Assembly: GCF_041596335.1 (NCBI RefSeq)
Contig: NZ_JBFHIT010000022.1
Span: 1-64,000 of the forward strand
Reading direction: 5' to 3'
Source: Mangrovibacterium sp041596335
GTDB lineage: Bacteria; Bacteroidota; Bacteroidia; Bacteroidales; Prolixibacteraceae
DNA length: 64,000 nucleotides
In this document: piece after piece, positions 18,246 to 27,956 of the stretch
How positions within the stretch are numbered: position 1 is the first letter of the stretch
How the letters are laid out: each line of letters starts with the position of its first letter
Position numbers and translations under genes: made by a program
The notes under the pieces: generated by a model
What the model was told of the DNA's origin: nothing
Databases searched by the model: none
The model's input: only the letters and a program-made list of their open reading frames with translations

Positions 18246-21155
18246 TTAGTTTGCTCTTTTTAGTTCAGGGTCGAAGTGTTTCTCCTTATTTTGAATTGCT
18301 TCCCGGTTTGTGATTTCCTCTTTCAGCCGGTAATCATATTTTTCGAGGCGTTTCTTGTCCGTTTCCGAAGGGACAAAATGTTCCATATCCAGCCTTGGTT
18401 TTTGAATAAGTTGGTTTTTTCCTTTTGTAATGATGGCCAGAGCTTCCTTGTATTCTGCTGAGTTTTTGTCTGCAATGTTTTTCAAACACGGACTCAGTTC
18501 AGGTCGTTCAAAAGCAATTTGCACCCTCAAGGTTCTGCCATATTTACTCAGCTCTTTAAAATTGATGTCTGTCAATTCGCCCAGACGATTTAAATCCTTT
18601 TCTGAAATTGGGCTGCGACCGGCCGGGTTATTGGGATATGCTGAAATAAAATCGGGATAATAAACCGCATTCAAATCAATCCAGGTCGTGATTCGTTCCA
18701 TCTCTTCTTCCGAAAGTTTGACATTGGCATGTCCTTTTTTTAGCATTTGAACGAGCTTACTTGGGTGTGATCCCCAGGAATAGGCTTGCTGAATTTCGGC
18801 AGGACCGGCACCGATAGGCTTTACAGCTTTCTGCATGTGCATATCCATGTACGCCGCGTTAAAGTATGGATTTCGGTCTCCGGCCAATACTAATTTTTCT
18901 CCGGCCTTTTTTCCGAAGTCGTGGCATTTAACGCAATGCTTATCGAGTACAGGTTGAACTTCTTTCGTAAATCCAAACGTTCGTGGTTCGCCGTACCAGC
19001 CGTTTAATTTTTGAGGAGGATTTTTTAAAGCCTGCGCTACCTGCGACATCGATGAAGGCGGCGCCATTCTGCGATCGTCGTGGCATCCAATACAGCCCAG
19101 CGTTTCTCCGGATTGCACCATCGTTCCGCTTCGCATGGATTGGATCATCATTTTATGCTCATCCAAAAGTTGAAAATATACGTATTTATCGGCAGGAACT
19201 TCCACATAAGCCGATCCGTCTTCCTCGACAGGAACTGTTCCCCATATTTTTTTACACTCGAAACTGTGCCAGTTCATTGCCGGACGATGAACGCCCTGTC
19301 CGCCCCAGGCAGGCACGGTCCAGCTGCGTTTTGCAATCGATTCAACTACGCGCAGGTATTTTACGGCTCCCCGCTCAACGCCATTCATGTGGGTTCCCTG
19401 GTAAACATCCTGCACGTAAAACTGACCGGTTTCCGATTGGTAATTTCGTTTATTCTCGATGGAATATTCTTTCTCGCGTGCTTGAATTGGAATGGGGTCG
19501 TAGCACCCGGGTGCTTCGGTGTAAATGAGTTGTTCGTTTCCGAAAATATCAATCAGAAACAAGCCCATTTGCTCGCCAATTCCAAGGGAGCGCGAACATA
19601 AAAACCAGGTATCATTTAAAGGAAAGGGATCTTCGTAAAGCGGTTTTACTTGTTTAAAGGTGTCCCAATTTCCTATACCAATCAGTTCACGGGCCGAAGC
19701 AGGCCAGGTTTTTTCAACCGACGCTTTTTCATCGAGGCCCTTTTCCCGGTTGATGATTCCAAGAGCTCCCCACGGACGATCGTGGCATGAACCCATAATT
19801 GCAATCACCTTATCGGTGCCGGGAATAGGGCGAGCATCGATATATCCGCCGGGTGAATTGCTGTTGTTGCCAAAGTAAATGGCCTGATTTGTTCCGTCGG
19901 GATTCATGGTCCACAATCCCTGAGCATCGCCAAAATTTCGATCGACATATTCCCAGCGGTCATACAGAATTCGGCCATCAGGTAAAATCGTGCTGTGACC
20001 TTCGAATAAGGTGCTTTTACCAAGTTGTGTAATGTTAGCGCCATCGCCTTCCATTTTAAACAGGTTGGCCATAATGTGAATGTTACACATGCAGTATTTG
20101 GGTTCACGTGTCGACGAAAACACGATGTCGCCGTTGGGAAGATACTGAGGGTCGATATCTGCCACACCAGTTGCGGCGGTTAGTTGTTTTAGGTTTTTAC
20201 CATCCACATCCATTTCGTAAATGTGATAGTCTTCGTCAATGTTGTTTCGCATTGAAAAAAGCACCTTTTTACCGTCGTAGCTGATTTCAGGATCGCGAAT
20301 CACACCGTCCGTTGTTTCCAGAAGTGTGGTGATTTTGCCTCCTTTTTTCAGGTCGATAATTTTCATTGAACCACCCGGCGCAAAACTATTGGTATTTGTT
20401 TCATTGGTTTGAAAAAGCGTTGCTGTGTTGTGATGGTCGATGGCATACTGATTGCGCGTAACAAAAACAATGGGCGTGTTTTTCACAAGAGGATTCGAAA
20501 GCACGGCCTCTTTTTTCAAGGCCTCATAATTTTGTACAAACTGTTCCAAATCCAACACAGCCGAGGGCGCTGAATTTGCGAGTTTCGCCTCAATCTGTTT
20601 GTGTTCTTTCTCTATTTTTTCGAGCTGAAGTAAAAATTCTTTGCTTTTGTACTGATCAGGGTATCGCGAATGAATTTCAGCAATTCCGGCTTTTAGCGCA
20701 TTGAAATTAATGGAGTTGAAACGATCTGTGATTTCCAGGAAAACAATCATTTCTTCGATAAGGCTTTTTTTCTCGTCAAGTGAATGCGCTCCGTTCTTCG
20801 CGCCGATTTGACTGACTCGCTCAGAAAAAATACCCGGATAAGTTTTAATTTTTTCGAAGGTGTGAAGAGCCAGCTGATCAATGAGCAGATTTTCAGTATC
20901 AAACCACCCGACCAATTCTTCAACCTTTACGTTGCCTAAAACGAGCTGAGTTTGTGCTGGATATTCCGTGTTTAATTCCTTCATCAGAAGTCTGACACTA
21001 CTGTTGTTGATGGGCTGATGTGTTGCTTGTAATTCAAGCAAGCGGCTGGTCCATTCAACCTGCGCCGGAGTAGTATCCTGAACCGGGACACAGGAAGTTA
21101 GACCTATAAACATTCCGAACAGCAATTGCTTTCCTACTTTAAGATATCTGATCAT
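18246..21155 (-). CDS. Hydrazine synthase alpha (HzsA)-related dihaem lipoprotein
   Basis: A 969-residue protein with lipobox LTSC (C22), a helical N-terminal part (about 35-220), a TolB-like propeller (about 225-560; ISYDGKKVLFSMR, YLPNGDIVFSSTRE, ILPDGRILYDRW), the block MGSCHDRPWGALG, and a C-terminal region with haem sites CIGCH (688-692) and CVKCH (741-745). QGVHRPAMNWHSF and VPADKYVYFQLLDEHKM before the first haem are typical of HzsA-related proteins. True HzsA works in anammox bacteria with beta and gamma partners, which are absent here, so hydrazine synthesis is not implied. It probably shares an electron-transfer job with the next gene. Confidence 0.82.
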   Translation of the reverse strand: MIRYLKVGKQLLFGMFIGLTSCVPVQDTTPAQVEWTSRLLELQATHQPINNSSVRLLMKELNTEYPAQTQLVLGNVKVEELVGWFDTENLLIDQLALHTFEKIKTYPGIFSERVSQIGAKNGAHSLDEKKSLIEEMIVFLEITDRFNSINFNALKAGIAEIHSRYPDQYKSKEFLLQLEKIEKEHKQIEAKLANSAPSAVLDLEQFVQNYEALKKEAVLSNPLVKNTPIVFVTRNQYAIDHHNTATLFQTNETNTNSFAPGGSMKIIDLKKGGKITTLLETTDGVIRDPEISYDGKKVLFSMRNNIDEDYHIYEMDVDGKNLKQLTAATGVADIDPQYLPNGDIVFSSTREPKYCMCNIHIMANLFKMEGDGANITQLGKSTLFEGHSTILPDGRILYDRWEYVDRNFGDAQGLWTMNPDGTNQAIYFGNNSNSPGGYIDARPIPGTDKVIAIMGSCHDRPWGALGIINREKGLDEKASVEKTWPASARELIGIGNWDTFKQVKPLYEDPFPLNDTWFLCSRSLGIGEQMGLFLIDIFGNEQLIYTEAPGCYDPIPIQAREKEYSIENKRNYQSETGQFYVQDVYQGTHMNGVERGAVKYLRVVESIAKRSWTVPAWGGQGVHRPAMNWHSFECKKIWGTVPVEEDGSAYVEVPADKYVYFQLLDEHKMMIQSMRSGTMVQSGETLGCIGCHDDRRMAPPSSMSQVAQALKNPPQKLNGWYGEPRTFGFTKEVQPVLDKHCVKCHDFGKKAGEKLVLAGDRNPYFNAAYMDMHMQKAVKPIGAGPAEIQQAYSWGSHPSKLVQMLKKGHANVKLSEEEMERITTWIDLNAVYYPDFISAYPNNPAGRSPISEKDLNRLGELTDINFKELSKYGRTLRVQIAFERPELSPCLKNIADKNSAEYKEALAIITKGKNQLIQKPRLDMEHFVPSETDKKRLEKYDYRLKEEITNREAIQNKEKHFDPELKRAN

Positions 21156-21177
21156 TCTTCTGAACTTTTTTCAAGGT

Positions 21178-22578
21178 TTAATTTGAGCTTTTACCAGTAA
21201 ATTCCATATCTCCCTGTTGGTGCATCCATCTTTTTAATGCTTGCTTAAGTTCTGTCAGACGAACAGCATATTCCGGGTTCTCAGCCAGGTTATTCATTTC
21301 CCAGGGATCTGTTTTCAAATCGTAAAGCTGAAATTCGGGTTGTTTCCGAAAACGCAGTACCATATTTTTCGCATTGGTATCCGTTTTTGCCTTCTCGAGC
21401 CAGCTTTCGTATATTTTACGTACATGCCGATCTTCCATTTTATCGACGTAACCAAAATCGAAGCCATTGATTACCCGTATCGCGAAGAGATTGTCAGGTG
21501 TCAGGTTCCACATTAACTTAAATCGCCCATCAGTTACAGCTCGCGATGCAAAATCAGTTCCTTCCTTGCCGTTGTTGTAAACAAAGAATGCATGATCGCG
21601 ATGTTTTGTGGTTTTACCAGAAATAAGCGGCAGCAAACTTTTTCCGTCCAGCCCATCGGGAAGATCGCCACCGGCAGCTTCAATTAATGTGGGAACAATA
21701 TCGCAATATTGGGCAAGAGCATTGGTCTGGAATGCTCTGCTATAAGGTTTCGGCCACTTCATAATACAGGCCGAGCGAACACCCCAGTCGTAATTCGACC
21801 ACTTTCCGCCGGGCATTCCTGTACCGTTTTCGTCCAAAACAATCAGCGCAGTATTTTTATTGAGGGCCAGTTTTTGCATCATTGCACGGGCTTTGCCAAC
21901 CTGTTCGTCGAACAGACGAACTTCAGCCAGATGCTCGCGAAAATAATGTCTGGTAGTATCGGTATCCACCATGTGAGGCGGCAATTGTATTTCATCCTGA
22001 TTCCAGAGCGACGTATTGCCGGCATCCCAGGGCGCATGCGCGTGGATGGAGCAAATAATCAGGCAAAAAGGCTGGTTGGGGTCGCGGGTTATAAATTCCT
22101 CAACGCCTTCCCACGATTCGGCAATTGGCGCCCGTGAATTGCAATTTTCCTCGAATCCGGCCACCTTCTCAAAAGGATAGACGGAGGTAGGCGAAAAATG
22201 CCTTTTACCGGTTAATCCAACCCGGTAACCGAGTTTTTCCAAATGCTGAACAATGCTCAATGTCCCCGTTTTTGTGTTCATGTGGTTGCTTTTGCATCCA
22301 TTTCGGTGCGGCTGAAGACCGGTGTACAATTCGGCACGCGTGGGGGCACAAACTGCCTCAGAAACAAACATATTGGTAAAACGGATTCCTTCTTCCGCCA
22401 GTTTATCAATGTTGGGTGAAGTATTCAGATTGACTGAACCGTAGCAACCCAAACTTGAAGAACTGATGTCGTCGCCCAGAATAATCAGATAATTCAAGGG
22501 TTTTGACTCGGCAACCTTCATTTGTAAAAACGGAAGCATTACCCAAATTCCTATTCCATAAAGTAGTTTTCCTCTCAT
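21178..22578 (-). CDS. S1 sulfatase 7, divergent active site
   Basis: A 466-residue protein with an N-terminal signal (cut near AES). The domain starts with ILGDDISSSSLGCYG, has CAPTR with C77, and keeps HAHAPWD. Two blocks are unusual: GKWHLG is GKRHFSP, and SDNG is DENGTG (LDENGTGMPGGKWSNYDWG). The Cys is still there, so it is probably active but in a different subfamily from its neighbours. It follows GH116 copy A after 19 bases and precedes the haem lipoprotein by 22, linking sugar removal, desulfation and the haem genes on one transcript. Confidence 0.87.
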   Translation of the reverse strand: MRGKLLYGIGIWVMLPFLQMKVAESKPLNYLIILGDDISSSSLGCYGSVNLNTSPNIDKLAEEGIRFTNMFVSEAVCAPTRAELYTGLQPHRNGCKSNHMNTKTGTLSIVQHLEKLGYRVGLTGKRHFSPTSVYPFEKVAGFEENCNSRAPIAESWEGVEEFITRDPNQPFCLIICSIHAHAPWDAGNTSLWNQDEIQLPPHMVDTDTTRHYFREHLAEVRLFDEQVGKARAMMQKLALNKNTALIVLDENGTGMPGGKWSNYDWGVRSACIMKWPKPYSRAFQTNALAQYCDIVPTLIEAAGGDLPDGLDGKSLLPLISGKTTKHRDHAFFVYNNGKEGTDFASRAVTDGRFKLMWNLTPDNLFAIRVINGFDFGYVDKMEDRHVRKIYESWLEKAKTDTNAKNMVLRFRKQPEFQLYDLKTDPWEMNNLAENPEYAVRLTELKQALKRWMHQQGDMEFTGKSSN

Positions 22579-22597
22579 CGCTTCACTTTTTTGATTG

Positions 22598-25183
22598 TTA
22601 CAACTTAATCGTTACAGCTTCTGATGCTTGAATCGTATTGCCATTCAATTTTTTAGTCCCCACCCCTTCAAGTGAAAAGCTATTCAATTCCAGTTTGCCT
22701 GAAAGTACGGTTAAAACGGCTTCCTTATTTTTTACTTCGCAAGTTCCCCAACTGTAGCCATTGCTCCAGAAGTATTTTCCGGGCGCTGAGGTAAACGACA
22801 TGGATTTTTCCACTGCAGAGTAATGGAATTTTGTGCTTGCCAATACGCCTGCCCATGCGATCATGCTGCGCGAATAGTGGTGGCCACATTCCGCCTCGTC
22901 AAAAGGACTGCGCTTTTTACCATCGTAACGGTCGCGAATGTTGCGGATACATTTTAATCCGTCTGCTGTCTGCCCCTCTTGCAACATACCAATGGCGGCT
23001 GTGTATTCGAAACCCGTCATTACTTCGGTAAAATAGGGAAAGGGTTTTTCGGGACGTTCACCCGGATAGGCAGCCATCAATAAAGCAGACTCTTCACCCA
23101 TGGCATATGAACGATGAAAGTTAGCATGAGAATACATCTTATCCACATAGTTGTACTTCATTATAGAAGCCGTCGTTTGCTTAATGTTGTCCTCATTCGC
23201 TAAATATCCCAGCCCAACAAGGTGTGCAAATACCTGCCCTACGAGTTGATCGACCAATACACCTTCACCTAATTGATAATCGGGTGATGTAAGATCTATG
23301 CCATCTTTGCCTGTTGCGCCCATAAGAGAAGCAGCCACATTATCAACAGACATGGGTGGCTGAATGTGCTGCACATAATACTCTCCATTAAACAAGTTAG
23401 CGTCCATCCATGCTGAACCTTGTGTAAGAAGTTGGTCGCAGGTAGTTGCAAATTTCTTATCACCTAAGTAATTCGCCATTTCGGACGATGCTTTCAACGC
23501 GCCCAGATACCAAAAGCCCATTTGTGGGTTGGGTCCAAAATATTCCACGTCCATGGTGTTGTGCTGCGAACCTTCCATCACGCCATTTTTATCGGCATCC
23601 CATCCACCGGGAATCCAGCAAAACTCCAGTGACTTTTTCACCTTTGGCCAATGTTCTTTTAGAAATTCATCATCACCCGAAAGTTGCCAGTCGCGGTAGA
23701 ACTTCATTACACAACCCATCTGCCCATCGGCAGCGGCTTTGCCCCAAACTCGCGCCGAATCTAAAGGTAAATACGCTCTGAAACTCATTAGGCCTTCGTC
23801 GTCGGTGGCATATTTATACTCCACCTCGCGCATCGTTTTGGCCAATTCACCAAATAAAAAGGCGGTGGTTTGCTCGTAATTCCAAACGTGCGTACACGAC
23901 CCAAAGCAACTCCCCCTATCATCAAAAGTACCTTCCCATCCGAGCATCTGTCCGGTTTTAATACGGAACGCTAACTGTGTACGTAAATGGGCCAGGTTAA
24001 ACAATGCAGATTCTTTCACCTCTTCGGGTAGGTCGCTATTTATTAAGGAATTGACAAACACTTTAGTTTTATCTTCCAAGACATCAATCTGAGGAAGGGT
24101 TTTAGTAATCACATCCCAGGAATCATCATACTTTGTCGTATAATAGTTTCCAACTGTCGCTTTAATCATTTTCTGAAAGCCTGGTTTGTCCCAGGTTTGG
24201 CGGTTAGGGAAGTGCCACGCGATTAGAAAGCGAAAGTTCTTTTCTTCACCAGCCTTTAAGCTTGTTTTCACTGCCATAGAGCCCATTGGCGCATTGGCTT
24301 CGTCATTCTCACGTGGCTCCAAAACACCATCTTCGCTAAAATCATCCCAAAAGTCAAGACGCTTTTTATCCCAACGACCGGTTTTCTTTTGCCAAGCGGT
24401 ACGGTAGGTCGTTTGACCTTCATTTAAAGAAACTAAACTCATTGTGCCCCATTGTTCGCTTTCGGGATCAACACCATTAGAAGTGTAATGAATGCCTTTT
24501 AGCCCATCTTCTTCACGGATGGTATTTATATTCTTAATGGCCTGACCTCGGTTGCCATCAAAACCAATAAAGTTCTGAATGGTACCTGATAACGAAATCG
24601 TAATGTCTTTTGAGCTGGTGTTTTTTACAGTGTAATTAAGAATGGCCAAAGGAATACTGCTATTATCCACGTCGCCGGGGATCAGCGGGTTAAATGCGCC
24701 AACAACCACCTCAACAGGAAGCACATCGTCACTTAAGACCGCTTGGCCAAAAGGGTAAGCCGCTTTAAATTCGGTATGACCAAAACGCGGAAGGCCAATC
24801 TGATTGGCAAGTGCTCCATTAGATGATTCATACTCTGACTCATCAGGTAAACCTTCCAACAAACGGGTATAGGTATGTCCGTCACCATCCTCAATAAAAA
24901 TAGCAAAGAAAGGCCCTTTTTCTTTTACAGGCCCCCAATTTTCCAAGGTAGGATTAAAGCCTTTGGCGGGGCGATTCATAATTTCCCAATCCTCTAAAGA
25001 GCCACGGCCCGTTAGCGAAATTGTTCCTGTTCCAATCCCTCCAACAGGCATTTTAATTTTTTGAATATGTTCCTGATCGTAGGTTTTTAGTACCGGCCAA
25101 TCGGTGCTCTGTTGCTGAGCATTTGAAATTACAGCAATAATCATTAGCACTGCAAACGGGTATATAAATCTCAGCTGTTTCAT
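22598..25183 (-). CDS. GH116 glycoside hydrolase, copy A
   Basis: An 861-residue protein when started at ATG 25183 (MKQLRFIYPFAVL). The longer frame to 25207 would read through the hairpin repeat. Signal peptide ends at SNAQ. Family marks are MPVGGIGTGTISL near the N-terminus, GWEG (E417, probable nucleophile), CTHVWNYEQT and NTMDVEYFGPN (D545, probable acid/base). GH116 enzymes are retaining beta-glucosidases, beta-xylosidases or glucosylceramidase-type (GBA2) enzymes. The bacterial substrate cannot be told from sequence. It is about as long as copies B and C and closest to C. The sulfatase just upstream (25275) has a paralogue beside copy B. Confidence 0.9.
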   Translation of the reverse strand: MKQLRFIYPFAVLMIIAVISNAQQQSTDWPVLKTYDQEHIQKIKMPVGGIGTGTISLTGRGSLEDWEIMNRPAKGFNPTLENWGPVKEKGPFFAIFIEDGDGHTYTRLLEGLPDESEYESSNGALANQIGLPRFGHTEFKAAYPFGQAVLSDDVLPVEVVVGAFNPLIPGDVDNSSIPLAILNYTVKNTSSKDITISLSGTIQNFIGFDGNRGQAIKNINTIREEDGLKGIHYTSNGVDPESEQWGTMSLVSLNEGQTTYRTAWQKKTGRWDKKRLDFWDDFSEDGVLEPRENDEANAPMGSMAVKTSLKAGEEKNFRFLIAWHFPNRQTWDKPGFQKMIKATVGNYYTTKYDDSWDVITKTLPQIDVLEDKTKVFVNSLINSDLPEEVKESALFNLAHLRTQLAFRIKTGQMLGWEGTFDDRGSCFGSCTHVWNYEQTTAFLFGELAKTMREVEYKYATDDEGLMSFRAYLPLDSARVWGKAAADGQMGCVMKFYRDWQLSGDDEFLKEHWPKVKKSLEFCWIPGGWDADKNGVMEGSQHNTMDVEYFGPNPQMGFWYLGALKASSEMANYLGDKKFATTCDQLLTQGSAWMDANLFNGEYYVQHIQPPMSVDNVAASLMGATGKDGIDLTSPDYQLGEGVLVDQLVGQVFAHLVGLGYLANEDNIKQTTASIMKYNYVDKMYSHANFHRSYAMGEESALLMAAYPGERPEKPFPYFTEVMTGFEYTAAIGMLQEGQTADGLKCIRNIRDRYDGKKRSPFDEAECGHHYSRSMIAWAGVLASTKFHYSAVEKSMSFTSAPGKYFWSNGYSWGTCEVKNKEAVLTVLSGKLELNSFSLEGVGTKKLNGNTIQASEAVTIKL

Positions 25184-25209
25184 AGTTTTAACGTTTTGCC
25201 CCTCCAAGC

Positions 25210-25225
25210 CTTCCCCGAAGGGAAG
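25210..25225. repeat. CTTCCC-CGAA-GGGAAG hairpin repeat, copy 2
   Basis: A six-bp stem with the same CGAA loop as 18134-18151. A C-G pair of copy 1 has become T-A here on both arms, a compensatory change. The outer flanks GCCCCTCCAAGCC and ACTTTAAAAA also match. It precedes the GH116 copy A start codon. Confidence 0.75.
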
Positions 25226-25274
25226 ACTTTAAAAAGGTATGGTTTAAATAGTTTGTTTTTAATCGTTTATCAGT

Positions 25275-26693
25275 CTACAATTTGGTTTTGGTTTTGCTGA
25301 GCGGTTTTGGGTTTTCCATGTATGCCGCCGGGCGAATGTTGGTTTTTATATCTTCCTGAAAATCTTTGATATAAGATTGAAGTTGATCAACAATTGTCTG
25401 GTTCCCCTCAATAACATTGGTTGATTCTGAAATATCCTTTTCCAAGTTGTACAAAGCCACCGGCTTGTTCCCATCGACATGCAATTTCCATTTGCCCGAA
25501 CGCACTGCCTTCAGTTCGCGGCGTTGGTGATAGAAAAATGCTTTGTGCGGACTTTTCTCAGCTCCGGTCAGCACCGGCCAGATATCTTTACCATCAATCA
25601 CGCGGTCATCAGGGATTTTGGCACCGGCCAGTTTTGCAAAAGTTGGTAAAAGATCCATCGCCGTCAGCAACTCATCATTCACTTGCCCTCCCCGAATTTT
25701 CCCCGGCCAGCGGATAATTGCCGGTTCTCGCATTCCTCCCTCATAAGTACTTCCTTTTTTGCCTCTTAAGGGGGTGGCACTTCCTGTTGTTGGGCCATTG
25801 TCTGACGTGAAAATCACCAGTGTATTTTCATCGATTCCATTTTCCTTTAAGGCATCAAGCACTTGGCCAACCGACCAGTCGATTTCGTTGATGGCATATT
25901 TGTAGAGAAGGTCTCGTGCAGCATAATCAATATAACCATCCTCTTTTTTTAGGCGATCTTTTATCGAATCCGGTGCATCGGCAATGAAATCGGGCGATAC
26001 ATAAATAGGCCGGTGAGGGTCGGGGTGGGGGATGTATAAAAAGAATGGCTGATCCTTATTTTCTTCAATAAAGCGAACCGACCGCTCTGTTATTTGCCTG
26101 GTGAGGTAGTCGCAATCCGGATTTTCCTCAATCACCGTTTCCATTTCAAGCAGTGGTAAAGGGGGAAAATTATAGTTCTTATTTTGATGAAAAGGACTAA
26201 TGTCGTAGCTGTACGGAAGGCCGAAAAACTCATCGAATCCCTGGCGGGTTGGAAGAAATTCCGGTTGATCGCCCAAATGCCATTTTCCAAACATACCTGT
26301 TTTATAGCCTGCTGATTTTAAAACTTCGGCAATGATAATCTCATTGGGATTGAGACCTTTGGGGTCGGCATCCAACAAAACCGGGAAGTTTACACCTTCA
26401 GCCATATCAATACGCGAAGGATAGGAACCAGTCATTAATGCCGCACGTGAAGGTGTGCAGAGTGGAGCCGCTACATAAAAACTGGTCAGCTTTATTCCTT
26501 CAGCAGCCATTTTGTCGAGCCTGGGCGATTGAATGTCTGGCGAGCCAAAACATCCCAAATCCTGGTAGCCCTGGTCGTCGGTGAAAATGATAACGAAATT
26601 GGGCTTTCGCGCATCATCATCGGCAGTGCAATTTATACCCAAAAAGAGTACGAATATGGCTGCGAGTGTTGGTGTTAACTTTCTTTTGCTCAT
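25275..26693 (-). CDS. S1 sulfatase 8, lipoprotein
   Basis: A 472-residue sulfatase with lipobox LGINC (C22), FTDDQGYQDLGCFG, CTPSR with C79, GKWHLGDQPEFLPTRQGFDE, PHPDPHRP and TSDNGPTTG. Its ATG overlaps the stop of the upstream esterase gene as ATGA (26690-26693), so translation is coupled. Sulfatase 12 has the same length, the same FYVAAPLCTPSRAALMTG block and the same PEFLP.RQGF.EFFGLPYS stretch, and also sits next to a GH116 gene. The two are clear paralogues from duplication of a GH116/sulfatase pair. Confidence 0.92.
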   Translation of the reverse strand: MSKRKLTPTLAAIFVLFLGINCTADDDARKPNFVIIFTDDQGYQDLGCFGSPDIQSPRLDKMAAEGIKLTSFYVAAPLCTPSRAALMTGSYPSRIDMAEGVNFPVLLDADPKGLNPNEIIIAEVLKSAGYKTGMFGKWHLGDQPEFLPTRQGFDEFFGLPYSYDISPFHQNKNYNFPPLPLLEMETVIEENPDCDYLTRQITERSVRFIEENKDQPFFLYIPHPDPHRPIYVSPDFIADAPDSIKDRLKKEDGYIDYAARDLLYKYAINEIDWSVGQVLDALKENGIDENTLVIFTSDNGPTTGSATPLRGKKGSTYEGGMREPAIIRWPGKIRGGQVNDELLTAMDLLPTFAKLAGAKIPDDRVIDGKDIWPVLTGAEKSPHKAFFYHQRRELKAVRSGKWKLHVDGNKPVALYNLEKDISESTNVIEGNQTIVDQLQSYIKDFQEDIKTNIRPAAYMENPKPLSKTKTKL

Positions 26694-27664
26694 CTATTTA
26701 TGTCTGTTTTATTCAAATGGAAAATTGCTTCAGCGAATTTCTCGCCCAAGTCGATATACCCATTGCTATCGTAATGCCAGGGATCTGAGTACGTATAAAA
26801 TTTGGTGCTCCTGACAATGGCGGCGTTACGCTCTGTTTTTGCATACTTTTCCTGCGCATATTGCACCAGTTCTCCATAATCCCAAACTTTACCATCCTCA
26901 TCATTCTCCGAATCCGATATTTTCCCAATCACAACAGGTAAATCGTTGTTACGAAATGTGGCTCTCATTAAATCCATTAATCTTTTCAGATTCGCATAAT
27001 AGCGAGAAGCTACTTTTTCATCATTGCCATCGCTTTCGCCTTGCATCCAAATAATGCCCGAAGGAATGAGAACATCGTTGTTTCCATCGCCATTAATGTC
27101 GCTTACATCGAATGCATTGTTTATTGTTTTTAGAAAGTTTTCGTAATGATTTACTCCTTGCTTTCCACTATAGTCGGGCTCCCAGTAACCAGATTTACGG
27201 TTTGCCATGGTATCGATGGATGTGCCTCCACAAGCATATTTTACGAGCGCAATTTTTTCGTTGGGATAAAGCTTTTGTAGTTTTTGGGCAAAAGACAGTT
27301 CAACTCCAAATTTAGTTGAATGAGAATTTGTGGAGCCATCTGATTTAAATCCGGCGCCGTGACCCGGCTGCAGCTGCTCCCATTTTCCCGCTCCTCCGTT
27401 TTCAGACTTGCCGCCAGTTGAATTACCGGTAAAAATCCACACGTTTGAAAAGGGCTTATTGAATGATTCAGGTAAATCTTCATTCAAACCCCTGCCAACC
27501 ATATTCGACTGCCCACCCAAAAAGAACACCTTTATTGAATCGGCCGTTTCTTTTTGGCTGAAGCCTATAAATGGGATAATCATACCTACCAAAAGAAAAA
27601 AGGCTTTCGTGTAATCACGTTTGTATGTAGAAGTAACAGACATAATCAGAAGGTTTATTTTCAT
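26690..27664 (-). CDS. SASA-domain (sialate O-acetylesterase type) carbohydrate esterase
   Basis: A 324-residue SGNH-fold esterase. VFFLGGQSNMVGRG holds the nucleophile Ser (about S53), IIWMQGESDG the middle block, and DPWHYDSNGY near the C-terminus the Asp/His pair. An internal hydrophobic leader ends at GFSQ. The ATG at 27664 overlaps the TGA of the relic upstream, so it was once coupled to that gene. A start at M8 (27643) would put the signal peptide nearer the N-terminus. It probably removes acetyl groups from the glycan before sulfatases and hydrolases act. Confidence 0.82.
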   Translation of the reverse strand: MKINLLIMSVTSTYKRDYTKAFFLLVGMIIPFIGFSQKETADSIKVFFLGGQSNMVGRGLNEDLPESFNKPFSNVWIFTGNSTGGKSENGGAGKWEQLQPGHGAGFKSDGSTNSHSTKFGVELSFAQKLQKLYPNEKIALVKYACGGTSIDTMANRKSGYWEPDYSGKQGVNHYENFLKTINNAFDVSDINGDGNNDVLIPSGIIWMQGESDGNDEKVASRYYANLKRLMDLMRATFRNNDLPVVIGKISDSENDEDGKVWDYGELVQYAQEKYAKTERNAAIVRSTKFYTYSDPWHYDSNGYIDLGEKFAEAIFHLNKTDINR

Positions 27665-27846
27665 TTAATTAATGTTTTTCCAATCCGGATCCACTTCAAA
27701 GCCTCTTGCATGTAACCCAATTTATTGGGATTTTTCCTCTGCTCCGATGTAAATTCGCTGGCAGGCTTATCGTAGCGCAGGATAAATTGTGCGTTTGCTT
27801 GTGCTGAAATAAAAACGATTGAGATTATCGGTAGTAGCTTTTTCAT
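27661..27846 (-). pseudogene. Relic of a GH95-like gene, 61 codons
   Basis: A short frame with an intact signal peptide (MKKLLPIISIVF...ANAQ) followed by FILRYDKPASEF and YMQEAL, which resembles the mature start of GH95-type enzymes (RYDKPA..., then EALPIGNG). After EAL the GH95 pattern stops, and 11 other residues lead to a TGA overlapping the next ATG. The simplest reading is an internal in-frame deletion that joined the first 50 and last 11 codons of a former enzyme of about 800 residues. A functional small secreted peptide is the alternative. An intact GH95 lies 1.7 kb upstream. Confidence 0.5.
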
Positions 27847-27956
27847 TATTTAAGAAATTAGAACCAAGACACAAGACCCAAGACCCAAACATTCAGTCAT
27901 TATTTTTTGTGTTAAAACTCTTTTTGTCATGGTCGTTTCACGATTCATTGTTCTAT

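Noticed and set aside
18246..21155. Hydrazine synthase and therefore anammox
   Set aside because: The beta and gamma subunits and other anammox genes are missing; HzsA-related proteins occur widely outside anammox.
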